Below the pieces are notes generated by a model, which did not search any database, had not been told where the DNA came from, and saw nothing but the letters and a program-made list of their open reading frames with translations. From assembly GCF_026626705.1 (NCBI RefSeq), contig NZ_JAPNKC010000001.1:7334001-7398000 (forward strand): a stretch of 64,000 nt of DNA, given 5' to 3'. A program made the position numbers and the translations under genes. The stretch is from Pyxidicoccus sp. MSG2. GTDB lineage: Bacteria; Myxococcota; Myxococcia; Myxococcales; Myxococcaceae. Positions 16,981 through 25,075 of this stretch are shown here, one piece after another. The first letter of the stretch is position 1, and each line of letters opens with the position of its first letter.

Positions 16981-18057
16981 GTGGCCGCCCTGCTCGCCTT
17001 CCTGTTCCTTGCTCTCCCTGTGAAGCCCGCGAACCCTGGCGAGGTGGGCGGGTCTCCTCCCTCCCGTGAAGAGGCGCGCTTCGTCTTCGCCTGGAGGGGC
17101 GTGCCCGTGGGGACGGTGACGCTGACGCGGGAGCCGGGGCGCTTCACGTATGCGAGCCGGCACCTGCACACGCGCGACGGCCAGCCGGGCGAGCGTCGGC
17201 GCGAGGTGACGCTGGAGGTGGATGGGGCGGGGCGGGTGAGGGGCTCCGGCGCGCGAGAGGCGGGTTCGACGCGAGAGCAGGCCACGGAAGTCTTCCCCCA
17301 GGCCCTGTGGCTCTGGCGCGGCCCGCCGTCCGTGGGCTGCGTGGTGGCGCGAGAGGAGCTCTCCGGAGCCGAGGGCCCGCACTGTGTCACGCGGGTGGAG
17401 GGCTCGCGGGTGGAGGGCTCGCGGGTGGAGGGCACCCTGCTGGGCACGCCCTTCCGCGCGAGCTACTCCGCGCAGGGCCTGCTGGAGGTGCTGGACGTGG
17501 GCGACTCCCGCTTCACCGTGGCGGCGCCCGGCACGAAGCTCCGCTCACCTCCCGAGCTCTTCGCGCAGGGGCTGCCGGTGGAGGGCACGCGGGGAGCGCT
17601 GGTGCTGGAGCCTCCGCTGGAAGTCCCCTCGCGACTGGACGGCATGACGCCCTGGGAGGCAGGCGCCGCCAGAGCGCTGGCGGCGCGAGTCCACGCGGCC
17701 TTCATCGACAAGGCGCCCGGGGCCGCGGATTGGAAGGAGAATGGAGAGGGCGAGGCGGGCGGCTGTCTCGCGCATGCGCTGCGCTTCGCCGCGGGGGCGA
17801 GGGAGCGCGGCGTCACGGTGGCGCTCGTCCACGGCCTGCTGGTGGTGGACGGCGGTCCCGCGAGGCCCCACGCGTGGGTGCGCGTGGCACTGGCGAAGGG
17901 CGCAACGCTGGACCTGGACCCCACCTCGCTGGACGCCGTGAGGCCGGACACGCACCTGCCGCTCGCGCTGGAGGACGCGCGAGGGCCGGCACTGGAAGCG
18001 GGACGGCGCTGGCTGGAGTTGCTGCGCGGGGCGCACCGGGTGGTGCGCCGGCCGTGA
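16981..18057 (+). CDS. secreted transglutaminase-like protein
   Basis: 358 residues, GTG start; MAALLAFLFLALPVKPANPG looks like a signal peptide. The N-terminal half (FVFAWRGVPVGTVTLTREPG) resembles a beta-rich outer domain, and the C-terminal part has a transglutaminase-like triad: Cys262 in AGGCLAHALRFAAGARERG, His297 in RPHAWVRVAL and Asp313 in LDLDPTSLDAV, with the 35- and 16-residue spacing expected of that fold. Such proteins act as peptidases or crosslinkers in the envelope; the substrate is unknown. Residues about 138-152 are three copies of RVEGS/T encoded by a 15-bp direct repeat. Divergent from the chemoreceptor fusion gene, with 51 bp between starts. Confidence 0.78.
   Translation: MAALLAFLFLALPVKPANPGEVGGSPPSREEARFVFAWRGVPVGTVTLTREPGRFTYASRHLHTRDGQPGERRREVTLEVDGAGRVRGSGAREAGSTREQATEVFPQALWLWRGPPSVGCVVAREELSGAEGPHCVTRVEGSRVEGSRVEGTLLGTPFRASYSAQGLLEVLDVGDSRFTVAAPGTKLRSPPELFAQGLPVEGTRGALVLEPPLEVPSRLDGMTPWEAGAARALAARVHAAFIDKAPGAADWKENGEGEAGGCLAHALRFAAGARERGVTVALVHGLLVVDGGPARPHAWVRVALAKGATLDLDPTSLDAVRPDTHLPLALEDARGPALEAGRRWLELLRGAHRVVRRP
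17392..17436 (+). repeat. 15-bp in-frame tandem repeat, three copies
   Basis: Three adjacent copies of CGGGTGGAGGGCTCG (the last ends in ACC) inside the transglutaminase-like gene, encoding RVEGS-RVEGS-RVEGT. The first two copies are identical, suggesting recent slippage. Confidence 0.9.
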
Positions 18058-18069
18058 GGTGACTGCCGG

Positions 18070-19095
18070 CTACTCGAAGGGGATGAGCGACAGCTTTGCC
18101 CCGGCCTCCGCGCCGAGGATTTCCTTGGCGCGAGCAGGCAGGTAGGCCACGGTGTTGTCCAGGCGGGCCTGGCAGCGCACGGAGCGGAAGCGGTTGCGGC
18201 CCGAGTCACGCTCGAAGGCGACGAGCACGTCGTCTCCCTCCATCTCGAAGTCCTCGTCGGCCAGCTTCACGGTGCGGTACTTGCGCACCAGGGAGATGTC
18301 GGCGGTGTTGGCCTCGAAGTGGGGGCCGCCGTCGAACGGGTCGATGCGCTCCACATACTTGAAGCCGACGCGCTCCAGCATGCGCTGCACGCCGCGCGTC
18401 TGGGGGCCCACCTCGCCCAGCACCTTCTGCACGCGGTCCGGGAAGAGCGACGCGTAGATGTCCGAGGAGGGGAACAGCTCCTTGATGAACTCCTTGTTCT
18501 GCCGGCTGAGGCGGTCCGCCTCCTGGTAGGTGAGGCCGGTGAACTTCTTGCCGCACGCCTCCCACAGCAGGCTGCGCCCGTCCGGCAGCAGCGGCGGGAG
18601 CAATTCCGCCAGCACGCGCGGACGGAAGATGCGCCGGTGCATGGCGATGAAGAGGAAGCGCACGTACGACAGTTGCTTGCCGGGCTTGTCCGGCGTGGCG
18701 CGGTAGGGCGGGTCCACGACGAGGCCGCCGATTTCGGTGGGGCCCTCGTAGTTGTAGGCGATGGAGAGCACCTTGTGGCGCAGGTGCCGCTCGAGGGACG
18801 CGGAGTAGTGCTCGCGCTCGCTCACCTCGTAGTAGATGTGCGGCGCCTCGTACGTCCCGTGCTGCGCGATGATCATCGACGTGCCGATGATGAGGTTGTT
18901 GCGCACGTCCTCCAGGACGAAGAGGTACTCGCGGTTGAAGGGGTTCTTCACCTTTCCCGCGAAGCTCTTCACCGACTTGTCGATGATGGCTTCGAGCGTC
19001 TCCTCGTTGTTCGGCAGGTTCACCGTGTTGAGCACGGCGGCAAGCCGTTTGAGGCCGGCCAGGTCGGTCTTCTGGACGTCACGCAGGACAAGCAT
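18070..19095 (-). CDS. astA: arginine N-succinyltransferase (AstA) family protein
   Basis: 341 residues from ATG 19095 (MLVLRDVQKTDLAGLKRLAA), the usual AstA length; the longer start at 19155 is rejected because the family begins here. AstA transfers succinyl from succinyl-CoA to the alpha-amino group of arginine, the first step of the AST catabolic pathway. Family phrases: SFAGKVKNPFNREYLFVLED, GTSMIIAQHGTYEAPHIYYE, EIGGLVVDPPYR (GNAT acetyl-CoA region), FDGGPHFEANTADISLVRKY. No astB/C/D/E genes are adjacent, so it may act alone or in another arginine/ornithine succinylation role. Its upstream spacer, shared with the divergent polysaccharide lyase gene, holds a 16-bp perfect palindrome. Confidence 0.88.
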   Translation of the reverse strand: MLVLRDVQKTDLAGLKRLAAVLNTVNLPNNEETLEAIIDKSVKSFAGKVKNPFNREYLFVLEDVRNNLIIGTSMIIAQHGTYEAPHIYYEVSEREHYSASLERHLRHKVLSIAYNYEGPTEIGGLVVDPPYRATPDKPGKQLSYVRFLFIAMHRRIFRPRVLAELLPPLLPDGRSLLWEACGKKFTGLTYQEADRLSRQNKEFIKELFPSSDIYASLFPDRVQKVLGEVGPQTRGVQRMLERVGFKYVERIDPFDGGPHFEANTADISLVRKYRTVKLADEDFEMEGDDVLVAFERDSGRNRFRSVRCQARLDNTVAYLPARAKEILGAEAGAKLSLIPFE

Positions 19096-19253
19096 GGGTG
19101 CACCGGGGACGCCCCCTTCAGAGGGGGTGCCGGAAGGGTGGGGACCATACACCACGCCTGCCGGCAGTCAGCCTCCTGGTTGCCCGCCTCGTCGACTTGC
19201 GCACTGCGTCACGCAGGCCCGCTCGCCTGGAGGGCCACGCGGAGCGCGCCAGG

Positions 19254-19269
19254 GTGAAACATGTTTCAC
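19254..19269. promoter_or_regulatory. 16-bp perfect palindrome, candidate operator
   Basis: GTGAAACATGTTTCAC is fully self-complementary and lies in the spacer between divergent astA and the polysaccharide lyase gene (159 bp from astA, about 137 bp from the lyase start). It is AT-richer than its surroundings. The half-sites match those of ParB parS sites (TGTTTCAC / GTGAAACA) but in everted order. Most likely a dimeric repressor or activator site; the regulator is unknown. Confidence 0.55.
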
Positions 19270-19405
19270 AGCCTTCGAGGGCCTGTTCGGCTGTCTGCCC
19301 TGTTGTCAGGCAGGTGGGAAGGAATTGCCGGCGGAATGAAGCGCGGAATGCCTTGCGGTACGGTGTGTCACTCGTTTGCTGTCAAACTTTCTCAAGGGCA
19401 CATCA

Positions 19406-20422
19406 TTGAAAGCTCTCTTCCCCGTCTGGCTTGCGATGTGGTTGGTCCCCGGGTTGGCGTCGGCAGGAATTGTCTGGCGCGGTGACTTCGAGACGGGGGA
19501 CCGCTCGCAGTACTCCGGCACGCAGATGGTGAGCGCGGACCGGCTTCAGGTGGTGACGTCTCCGGTGGCGGAAGGGAAGTACGCGCTGAAGGTGACGGTG
19601 AAGCAGGGGGATGACCCCATCAACGCCAGTGGGAATCGGAACGAGCTGGTGTACCAGGGCAAGGAGGCGGTGGGCTCGGAGTACTACTACCGCTGGAAGG
19701 TGATGTTCGCGACGGACTTCCCGAGCGTGGACACGTGGCAGCTCTTCACGCAGTGGCACCATGACGGGTGCTGCGGCTCGCCGCCGGTGGAGTTCTACGC
19801 GCGCGGCGAGGAGATTCGCATGGCGCTGAACGGCACGGGCGAGGTGCCGTGGAAGACGAAGCTGGTCCGCGGCGTGTGGCACGAGTTCATCCTGCACGCG
19901 AAGTGGGGCGCCACCGCGAACACGGGCTTTGTCGAGCTGTGGCACAACAAGGAGCTCGTGCTGTCCAAGCGCGGCGCGGTGACGATGTACTCGGGGCAGA
20001 AGAACTACCTGAAGCTGGGCCTGTATCGGAGTGACACGGTGCAGCCGGTGGGCGTCGTCTACCATGACGGGTTCGTGCAGGCGACGACGCTGGCGGATGT
20101 GATTGCGCTGGATGTTCCGCCGCCGGTGGATGCGGGGACTCCGGTCGTGGATGCGGGGACGCCGGTCGTGGATGCGGGGACGCCGGTCGTGGATGCGGGG
20201 ACGCCTGCCGTGGACGCGGGCTCTCCGGAGGAGCCGGTGGAGGAGGCTCCGGAGACGGAGACGCCGCCGGGTTCGAGCGTGCCGCCTCCGGCAACGGGCA
20301 TTCCGTCGGGTGAGGAGCTGAGCAGTGAGGTGGGTTGCAGCAGTGCCGGTGGCGCGCCGTTCGTGGCCTTCGCGCTGCTGGGTGTACTGGGGCTGACGCG
20401 GGCCCGGCGCCGTCGGAGCTGA
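19406..20422 (+). CDS. secreted polysaccharide lyase-like protein with MYXO-CTERM tail
   Basis: 338 residues from the TTG at 19406, chosen because AAGGG sits seven bases upstream and the product starts with a clean signal peptide (MKALFPVWLAMWLVPGLASA); a TTG at 19376 is possible. Residues about 20-230 resemble the heparin-lyase-I-like jellyroll: WRGDFETGDRSQYSG, RNELVYQGKEAVGSEYYYRW, TWQLFTQWHHDG, GVWHEFILHAKWG, YLKLGLYRSDTV. A linker of about five VDAGTPV repeats and a Pro/Glu-rich stretch leads to a C-terminal MYXO-CTERM-type signal: GCSSAGGAP, hydrophobic FVAFALLGVLGLT, then RARRRRS. The tail predicts processing and surface anchoring by the myxobacterial sorting system. Substrate not determinable. 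Confidence 0.85.
   Translation: MKALFPVWLAMWLVPGLASAGIVWRGDFETGDRSQYSGTQMVSADRLQVVTSPVAEGKYALKVTVKQGDDPINASGNRNELVYQGKEAVGSEYYYRWKVMFATDFPSVDTWQLFTQWHHDGCCGSPPVEFYARGEEIRMALNGTGEVPWKTKLVRGVWHEFILHAKWGATANTGFVELWHNKELVLSKRGAVTMYSGQKNYLKLGLYRSDTVQPVGVVYHDGFVQATTLADVIALDVPPPVDAGTPVVDAGTPVVDAGTPVVDAGTPAVDAGSPEEPVEEAPETETPPGSSVPPPATGIPSGEELSSEVGCSSAGGAPFVAFALLGVLGLTRARRRRS
20126..20230 (+). repeat. 21-bp tandem repeats (VDAGTPV linker)
   Basis: Four 21-bp units based on GTGGATGCGGGGACGCCGGT plus a degenerate fifth, encoding VDAGTPV repeats that join the lyase domain to the MYXO-CTERM tail. Copies differ by one or two bases. Confidence 0.9.
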
Positions 20423-20534
20423 GGTGGAGTGGGTCGCGCGGGTGATGGACTCGCGCGTCTTGTCGTCGAGGCGCATGGATTGTGGCCCTGGGAGGCCTGC
20501 TGCTGCCTTGACTTGAGGGACTCGTCCTTCTGGA

Positions 20535-20648
20535 GTGACGCGGCCCGAAGTCGGGCGCCCGCAGTGGCTCAGCAAGCAGTCCTATGAGGCGCAGCGCGAT
20601 TTCGGGCTGCTTGCGATCGAGAACATCCGGAAGGGACTCTGCAGATGA
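20535..20648 (+). pseudogene. C-terminal remnant of a gene coupled to the DUF2019 gene
   Basis: A 37-codon frame (possible GTG start at 20535, in-frame TGA just upstream at 20490s) reads VTRPEVGRPQWLSKQSYEAQ and then RDFGLLAIENIRKGLCR. Its stop overlaps the next start as ATGA, the arrangement of translationally coupled genes. The protein-like composition and coupling suggest it is the surviving 3' end of a larger gene. Because DUF2019-like proteins in myxobacteria occur as putative immunity proteins, the lost gene may have been a toxin; that is inference. It could also be a genuine tiny ORF. Confidence 0.45.
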
Positions 20649-20995
20649 AGTTGCAGGAACTCGCGGAGGAGTTCGCTCTCAACGTCGCCGCCCAGACCGA
20701 GGCCATCTGGCGAGGAGATGCCAGGACCGGGAACAAGCACGCCCGAAAGTACGGTGCCGCGGTCGACAAGCTCCTGACTCTGGGGGACACAGGACGGGAT
20801 GCGCTCGCCGTGCTGCTCAAACATCCACGCATGGACGTGCGGGTCATGGCCGCGGCACATCTGCTTCGCTATTGCACCGTCGAGGCAAAGGCTGTTCTGG
20901 AGGAGGCGGCGAAGGGGGACGGCATGGTGCCATTCGAGGCCCAGCAGTGCCTGAAGCGCTGGGAAGAAGGCACCTGGGCCCTCGACCCCGAGTAG
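20645..20995 (+). CDS. DUF2019-like small protein (putative immunity-type)
   Basis: 116 residues, all helical in character, no signal peptide. MKLQELAEEFALNVAAQTEA, ARKYGAAVDKLLTLGDTGRD and HPRMDVRVMAAAHLLRYCTV, then GMVPFEAQQCLKRWEEGTW, match the HEAT-like DUF2019 family. Its ATG overlaps the stop of the preceding remnant. Members of this family occur beside polymorphic toxin genes, so an orphan immunity role is plausible but unproven. Codon use is less GC-biased than in neighbouring genes, consistent with acquisition. A PLP decarboxylase gene follows on the same strand after about 50 bp. Confidence 0.78.
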   Translation: MKLQELAEEFALNVAAQTEAIWRGDARTGNKHARKYGAAVDKLLTLGDTGRDALAVLLKHPRMDVRVMAAAHLLRYCTVEAKAVLEEAAKGDGMVPFEAQQCLKRWEEGTWALDPE

Positions 20996-21046
20996 CCCGC
21001 ACCCGGCGCTTGAAGCTCCGCGCCACCCATGGGAGGAACCGCGCGC

Positions 21047-22570
21047 ATGAGCCACGACGCGCGTGACGGTGACGAAGCGGTTCCCCATCTGAGCCCGGAG
21101 GAGTTCCGGAAGCTCGGGCACAAGATGGTCGACTGGATTGCCGACTACTGGTCCCGCCTGGAGTCCTTCCCCGTCCGCTCGCAAGTCAGTCCGGGCGCAA
21201 TCGCCTCGAAGCTCCCCGCGCATCCCCCGGAAGAGGGCCTGAACGGTGAGCAGGGCTGGGACGCCATCTTCCGCGACCTCGAGGATGTCGTGCTCCCGGG
21301 GCTGACGCACTGGCAGTCCCCCTCCTTCTTCGCCTACTTCCCCGCCAACGCCTCCGGCCCGGCCGTTCTCGGCGAGCTCCTCTCCGCCGGCCTCGGCGTG
21401 CAGGGCATGCTCTGGTCCACCAGTCCCGCGGCCACGGAGATGGAGACCCGGGTGCTGGACTGGCTCGCCGAGCTCATCGCCCTGCCCGCGTCCTTCCGTT
21501 CCACCTCCGCCACCGGTGGCGGCGTCATCCAGGGCACCGCCAGCGAAGCCACCCTCGTCGCCATGGTCGCCGCCCGCGAGCGCGTCCGCCGCCACGGCGC
21601 TCCCGCGGACTCCCAGTGGGTGGCGTACTCCTCCACGCAGGCCCACTCGTCCGTGCTCAAGGCCGCCATGCTCTGCGGCGTCGCCCGGGGCGCGGACGAC
21701 ACGGTGCACGTGCGCCAGATTGAAACCGATGCCCACCAGGCCCTCCGCCCCGAGGTGCTGGAGCGCGCCATCCGCGAGGACCTGGCCGCCGGCCGCCGCC
21801 CCTTCTTCGTCTGCGCGAGCCTGGGTACTACGTCCTCCGGCGCTTTCGACCCCGTGCGCGCCGTGAGCGCCGTCATGGAACGCACGGGCGTCACCGCTTC
21901 GGGCGGCTGGCTCCACGTCGACGCCGCGTGGGCGGGCGCCGCGCTCGTCTGCCCCGAGCACCGTGCGCTTTTGGACGGCGTGGAGGTGACGGACTCGTTT
22001 GCCTTCAACCCCCACAAGTGGTTGCTCACCAACTTCGACTGCAACGCCTTCTACACGCGGGACAAGCGCGCCCTGCTGGACGCGCTGAGCGTGACGCCCG
22101 AGTACCTGCGCAACACCGCGAGCGCGAGCGGCGCCGTCATCGACTACCGCGACTGGCAGGTCCCGCTCGGCCGCCGCTTCCGCGCGCTCAAGCTCTGGTT
22201 CGTGCTCCGCCACTACGGCGCTCGCGGCCTGCGTGCACACGTTCGCGGCCACATCCGCATGGCCGAGCACTTCGAGTCCTGGGTTTCCGCGGACGCCCGC
22301 TTCGAGCTCGCCGCGCCGCGCTCCCTCTCCCTCGTGTGCTTCCGCCTCAATCCCCTGGCCGGAGAGACGCCGGAAGCCACCGACACGCGCAACCGCGCCC
22401 TGTTGGAGCGGGTGAACTCCACCGGGAAGCTGTTCCTCACGCACACGGTGCTGCCGGCCGTGGGCGGCCGGCCCCCGCGCTACGTCCTGCGCATGGCCAT
22501 TGGAGGCACGTACACGGAAGCGCGTCACGTGCGTGCCGCCTGGGACGCGCTCTCCGCCGCCGTGGGGTAG
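21047..22570 (+). CDS. PLP-dependent group II decarboxylase (aromatic-L-amino-acid decarboxylase type)
   Basis: 507 residues from ATG 21047, chosen over ATG 21029 because GGGAGG lies ten bases upstream. Family features in order: LSPEEFRKLGHKMVDWIADY, LTHWQSPSFFAYFPANASGP, LWSTSPAATEMETRVLDW, GGGVIQGTASEATL, STQAHSSVLKAA, GTTSSGAFDPV, WLHVDAAWAGAA, and the PLP lysine Lys324 in FNPHKWLLTNFDC. The wording is that of animal and plant AADC-type enzymes (Tyr/Trp/DOPA decarboxylases), which yield biogenic amines; the amino acid used cannot be told from sequence. Cytoplasmic. A strong hairpin follows the stop. Confidence 0.92.
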   Translation: MSHDARDGDEAVPHLSPEEFRKLGHKMVDWIADYWSRLESFPVRSQVSPGAIASKLPAHPPEEGLNGEQGWDAIFRDLEDVVLPGLTHWQSPSFFAYFPANASGPAVLGELLSAGLGVQGMLWSTSPAATEMETRVLDWLAELIALPASFRSTSATGGGVIQGTASEATLVAMVAARERVRRHGAPADSQWVAYSSTQAHSSVLKAAMLCGVARGADDTVHVRQIETDAHQALRPEVLERAIREDLAAGRRPFFVCASLGTTSSGAFDPVRAVSAVMERTGVTASGGWLHVDAAWAGAALVCPEHRALLDGVEVTDSFAFNPHKWLLTNFDCNAFYTRDKRALLDALSVTPEYLRNTASASGAVIDYRDWQVPLGRRFRALKLWFVLRHYGARGLRAHVRGHIRMAEHFESWVSADARFELAAPRSLSLVCFRLNPLAGETPEATDTRNRALLERVNSTGKLFLTHTVLPAVGGRPPRYVLRMAIGGTYTEARHVRAAWDALSAAVG

Positions 22571-22587
22571 AGCGAACCGTACCCGGG

Positions 22588-22623
22588 CCCGCGCGGTCCG
22601 TCGCTGAAGGACGGCCGCGCGGG
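22588..22623. terminator. strong hairpin, probable bidirectional terminator
   Basis: Arms CCCGCGCGG-t-CCGTC and GACGG-CCGCGCGGG pair over 14 bp with one bulged T and a 7-base loop, between the convergent decarboxylase and CGDG-repeat genes. A second hairpin (GGCCCC/GGGGCC, 22645-22664) follows. Confidence 0.65.
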
Positions 22624-22682
22624 TTCACCGGAAACGTCGACTCAGGCCCCTCGGGACGGGGGCCCTTCAAGCTCCGTCCAGA

Positions 22683-23537
22683 CTACGGGCAGACGTCGCG
22701 GATGCATTCGATGGGCTCCCAGCAGTCCGGGCGGCAGTTGAATCGCGTTTCCCCAGTCCCGCAGAAGCCGTCGCCGCAGTAGCCGGAGTTGCCGCAGTCG
22801 GACCAGCAGGAGGAGGTGTTCTCATGGTACGGGTTGCAGTAGCCGTCACCGCAGCTCCCCCAGCAGTCCTGGCCGCAGCTGTACACCGTCTCGCTGCCGT
22901 TGCACACGCCGTCGCCGCAGACCGCGGGCGGGGGGCCGCAGTCGGCCGCGCAGTTGTAGGCCGACTCGTGGGCGGGGTTGCAGTAGGCGTCTCCGCACCA
23001 GCCCGGGCAATCCCCGCCGCAGGAGTACATCGTCTCGCTGCCGTTGCACGTGCCGTCGCCGCAGTACGCGCCGTAGGGGCCGCAGTCCGCCGTGCAGCTG
23101 TAGATGGATTCGCCTCCGTTGCAGGCGCCGTCGCCGCAGGCGGTGCCGCAGTCGTAGTAGCAGGTGACCGTGGTTTCACCCTCCCACGAGCGGCAGGCGC
23201 CGTCGCCGCAGTAGCCACTGGAGGGGGCGCAGTCGGAGGGACAGCTGTACTGGGTTTCCCCGGCATAGCTGTCACAGTAGCCGTCGCCACAGTAATAAGG
23301 CTCACAGGGCGGGCAGATGTACGCGCCCGTCACCTCGCTCTTCGTCGCGGGGCGGCCCTGCGCCTTCTGGGCGGCCGCCTGGCCCGCCATGGCCGCTATC
23401 GCGCACGGCTGACAATCATACTGCTGCCCCTCCGTGACCTGCGTTTCGTCCGAGGACGGCTCCATGTCCACGGGACCACATGCGGCCAGGGCCGCGACGT
23501 ACACACCTGCAAGGACAACCACGAGACGGCTCTTCAT
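22683..23537 (-). CDS. lipoprotein with eight CGDGxC...DC repeats
   Basis: 284 residues from ATG 23537, with AGGAGGT upstream; the much longer open frame beyond it is not coding. Signal LVVVLAGVYVAALAAC gives a lipidated Cys at position 20. After a spacer with CQPCAIAAMAGQAAAQKAQG come eight tandem copies of a 20-22 residue Cys-rich repeat, consensus CGDGxCxxxExxxxxCxxDC (for example CGDGTCNGSETMYSCGGDC and CGDAYCNPAHESAYNCAADC). Each unit holds four cysteines and several acidic residues, suggesting a disulfide-bonded, possibly Ca-binding rod on the cell surface. Seen in other myxobacterial surface proteins; function unknown. The upstream spacer (23538-23711) is AT-rich. Confidence 0.85.
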   Translation of the reverse strand: MKSRLVVVLAGVYVAALAACGPVDMEPSSDETQVTEGQQYDCQPCAIAAMAGQAAAQKAQGRPATKSEVTGAYICPPCEPYYCGDGYCDSYAGETQYSCPSDCAPSSGYCGDGACRSWEGETTVTCYYDCGTACGDGACNGGESIYSCTADCGPYGAYCGDGTCNGSETMYSCGGDCPGWCGDAYCNPAHESAYNCAADCGPPPAVCGDGVCNGSETVYSCGQDCWGSCGDGYCNPYHENTSSCWSDCGNSGYCGDGFCGTGETRFNCRPDCWEPIECIRDVCP

Positions 23538-23711
23538 GCGGGGGACCTCCTGCGGGATGTGAGGCCGCGCATCACTAACATTTTCTAGAGGTCTGAGAGC
23601 AATAAGACAGACGTAATTGAATTGAATACATACACGTATTGGGGAATCCCCGTAGGAATGAGGCCTTTTGCCGGGGTGCCGCGCGCCCCAGTTGCGCGAG
23701 CCTGTGGCATC

Positions 23712-25022
23712 ATGCCCATCCGCATGGAGTCCCACCGCCGCGTCGCACTCGTCCTCAGCTACCAGTACCCCGGCAAGTACGCCTTCACCGTGCTGGCCGG
23801 CGCCGTGGAGTCGGACCCGGCGCTCGCGGGCGTGTCGCTCCACTTCCCACGGGACCGCGAGACGCTGCTGGCCACCGTGCGCGAGCGCGCCGACGCGGGT
23901 GACACCGTGGTGGCCGCGTGGTCCTTCTACTCGGCCAGCTTCGGCCCTTCGGTGGAGGAGCTCGCCTGGGTGCGCGAGCGGCTCGACGGGCGCGACGTGC
24001 TCTGCATCGCCGGCGGCGTCCACGCCACCGCCGAGCCCCTTCAAACCCTGCAGGCCGGCTTCGACATCATCGCCGTGGGCGAGGGCGAGCACTCCCTGCG
24101 CGAGCTGCTCGGCCGCGTGCAGCGGGGCGAGGACCCTCGCGCCACGCACGGTGTCGCGTACCTCAAGGACGGCAAGCTGGTGCAGAACGGCCGGGGCGAG
24201 GGCGTGTTGCTCGACGACTTCCCGCCCTTCGCCGCGCGCAATGCCATGTACGGCGCCATCGAGATTACGCGCGGCTGCATCTACGCCTGCCGCTTCTGCC
24301 AGACGCCCTTCATGAGCAAGGCGCGCTTCCGCCACCGCTCCGTGGCCAACGTGGCGCACTGGGCGCGCGAGCTGCGGCGCTCGGGCCGGCGCGACATCCG
24401 CTTCATCACCCCCACGTCCATGTCCTACGGCACCGCGGACGAGTCCGTGAATCTGGCCGCCGTGGAAGCCCTGCTCGCCGCCGTGCGCGAGGCCATGGCT
24501 CCGGACGGGCGCATCTACTACGGCACCTTCCCCTCCGAGGTCCGCCCCGAGCACGTCACCCCCGAGGCGCTCGCGCTCCTCAAGCGCTACGTGCACAACG
24601 ACAACCTCATCATCGGCGGGCAGTCCGGCTCCGAGCGCATCCTCCAGAGCACCCGCCGTGGCCACGACGTGGAGACGGTGGTCCGCGCCACCCGGCTCGC
24701 GGTGGAGGGCGGCTTCGTCCCCAATGTCGACTTCATCCTCGGCCTGCCCGGAGAGGAGCGCTCAGACGTGGATGCCACCGTGGCCCTCATGGAGCAGCTC
24801 GCCGCGCTGGGCGCCCGCGTGCACGGGCACACCTTCATGCCGCTGCCCGGCACGCCCTTCCGGGACGCCGCCGCCGGTCGCGTGGACGAGGAGACGCAGC
24901 GCAAGTTGGATCGGCTGGCCTCGCAGGGGCGGCTGTACGGCCACTGGAAGCAGCAGGCCGTGCTCGCGGAGGGCATCGTCTCCCGCCGCAAGCCCCGCGC
25001 CCGCCTGACCCCTTCGTCCTGA
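23712..25022 (+). CDS. B12-binding-domain radical SAM protein
   Basis: 436 residues from ATG 23712; ATG 23724 is equally possible, and a TTG at 23622 would add a non-conserved leader. The N-terminus (RVALVLSYQYPGKYAFTVLA to AVGEGEHSLRELLGRV) is a cobalamin-binding-like Rossmann domain lacking an obvious DxHxxG. The radical SAM core begins with EITRGCIYACRFCQTPFMS (Cys189, Cys193, Cys196, a CxxxCxxC cluster motif), continues with FITPTSMSYG and IIGGQSGSERILQSTRRGHD, and ends with FILGLPGEERSDVDATVALM. It resembles the TIGR04013-type family of unknown reaction. No partner gene nearby reveals the substrate. Confidence 0.88.
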   Translation: MPIRMESHRRVALVLSYQYPGKYAFTVLAGAVESDPALAGVSLHFPRDRETLLATVRERADAGDTVVAAWSFYSASFGPSVEELAWVRERLDGRDVLCIAGGVHATAEPLQTLQAGFDIIAVGEGEHSLRELLGRVQRGEDPRATHGVAYLKDGKLVQNGRGEGVLLDDFPPFAARNAMYGAIEITRGCIYACRFCQTPFMSKARFRHRSVANVAHWARELRRSGRRDIRFITPTSMSYGTADESVNLAAVEALLAAVREAMAPDGRIYYGTFPSEVRPEHVTPEALALLKRYVHNDNLIIGGQSGSERILQSTRRGHDVETVVRATRLAVEGGFVPNVDFILGLPGEERSDVDATVALMEQLAALGARVHGHTFMPLPGTPFRDAAAGRVDEETQRKLDRLASQGRLYGHWKQQAVLAEGIVSRRKPRARLTPSS

Positions 25023-25075
25023 CGCCGCCACTTCTCCGGGCCCGCGCCACCCGGGGCGTTTAGGATGGAGGCGCG

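Noticed and set aside
19254..19269. Possible parS centromere site
   Set aside because: The half-sites are in everted order and the site stands alone, far from any par genes in this window; treated as a candidate operator instead.
23538..24665. Upstream extension of the CGDG-repeat lipoprotein frame
   Set aside because: Antisense to the radical SAM gene; a strong ribosome binding site and signal peptide fix the start at 23537.
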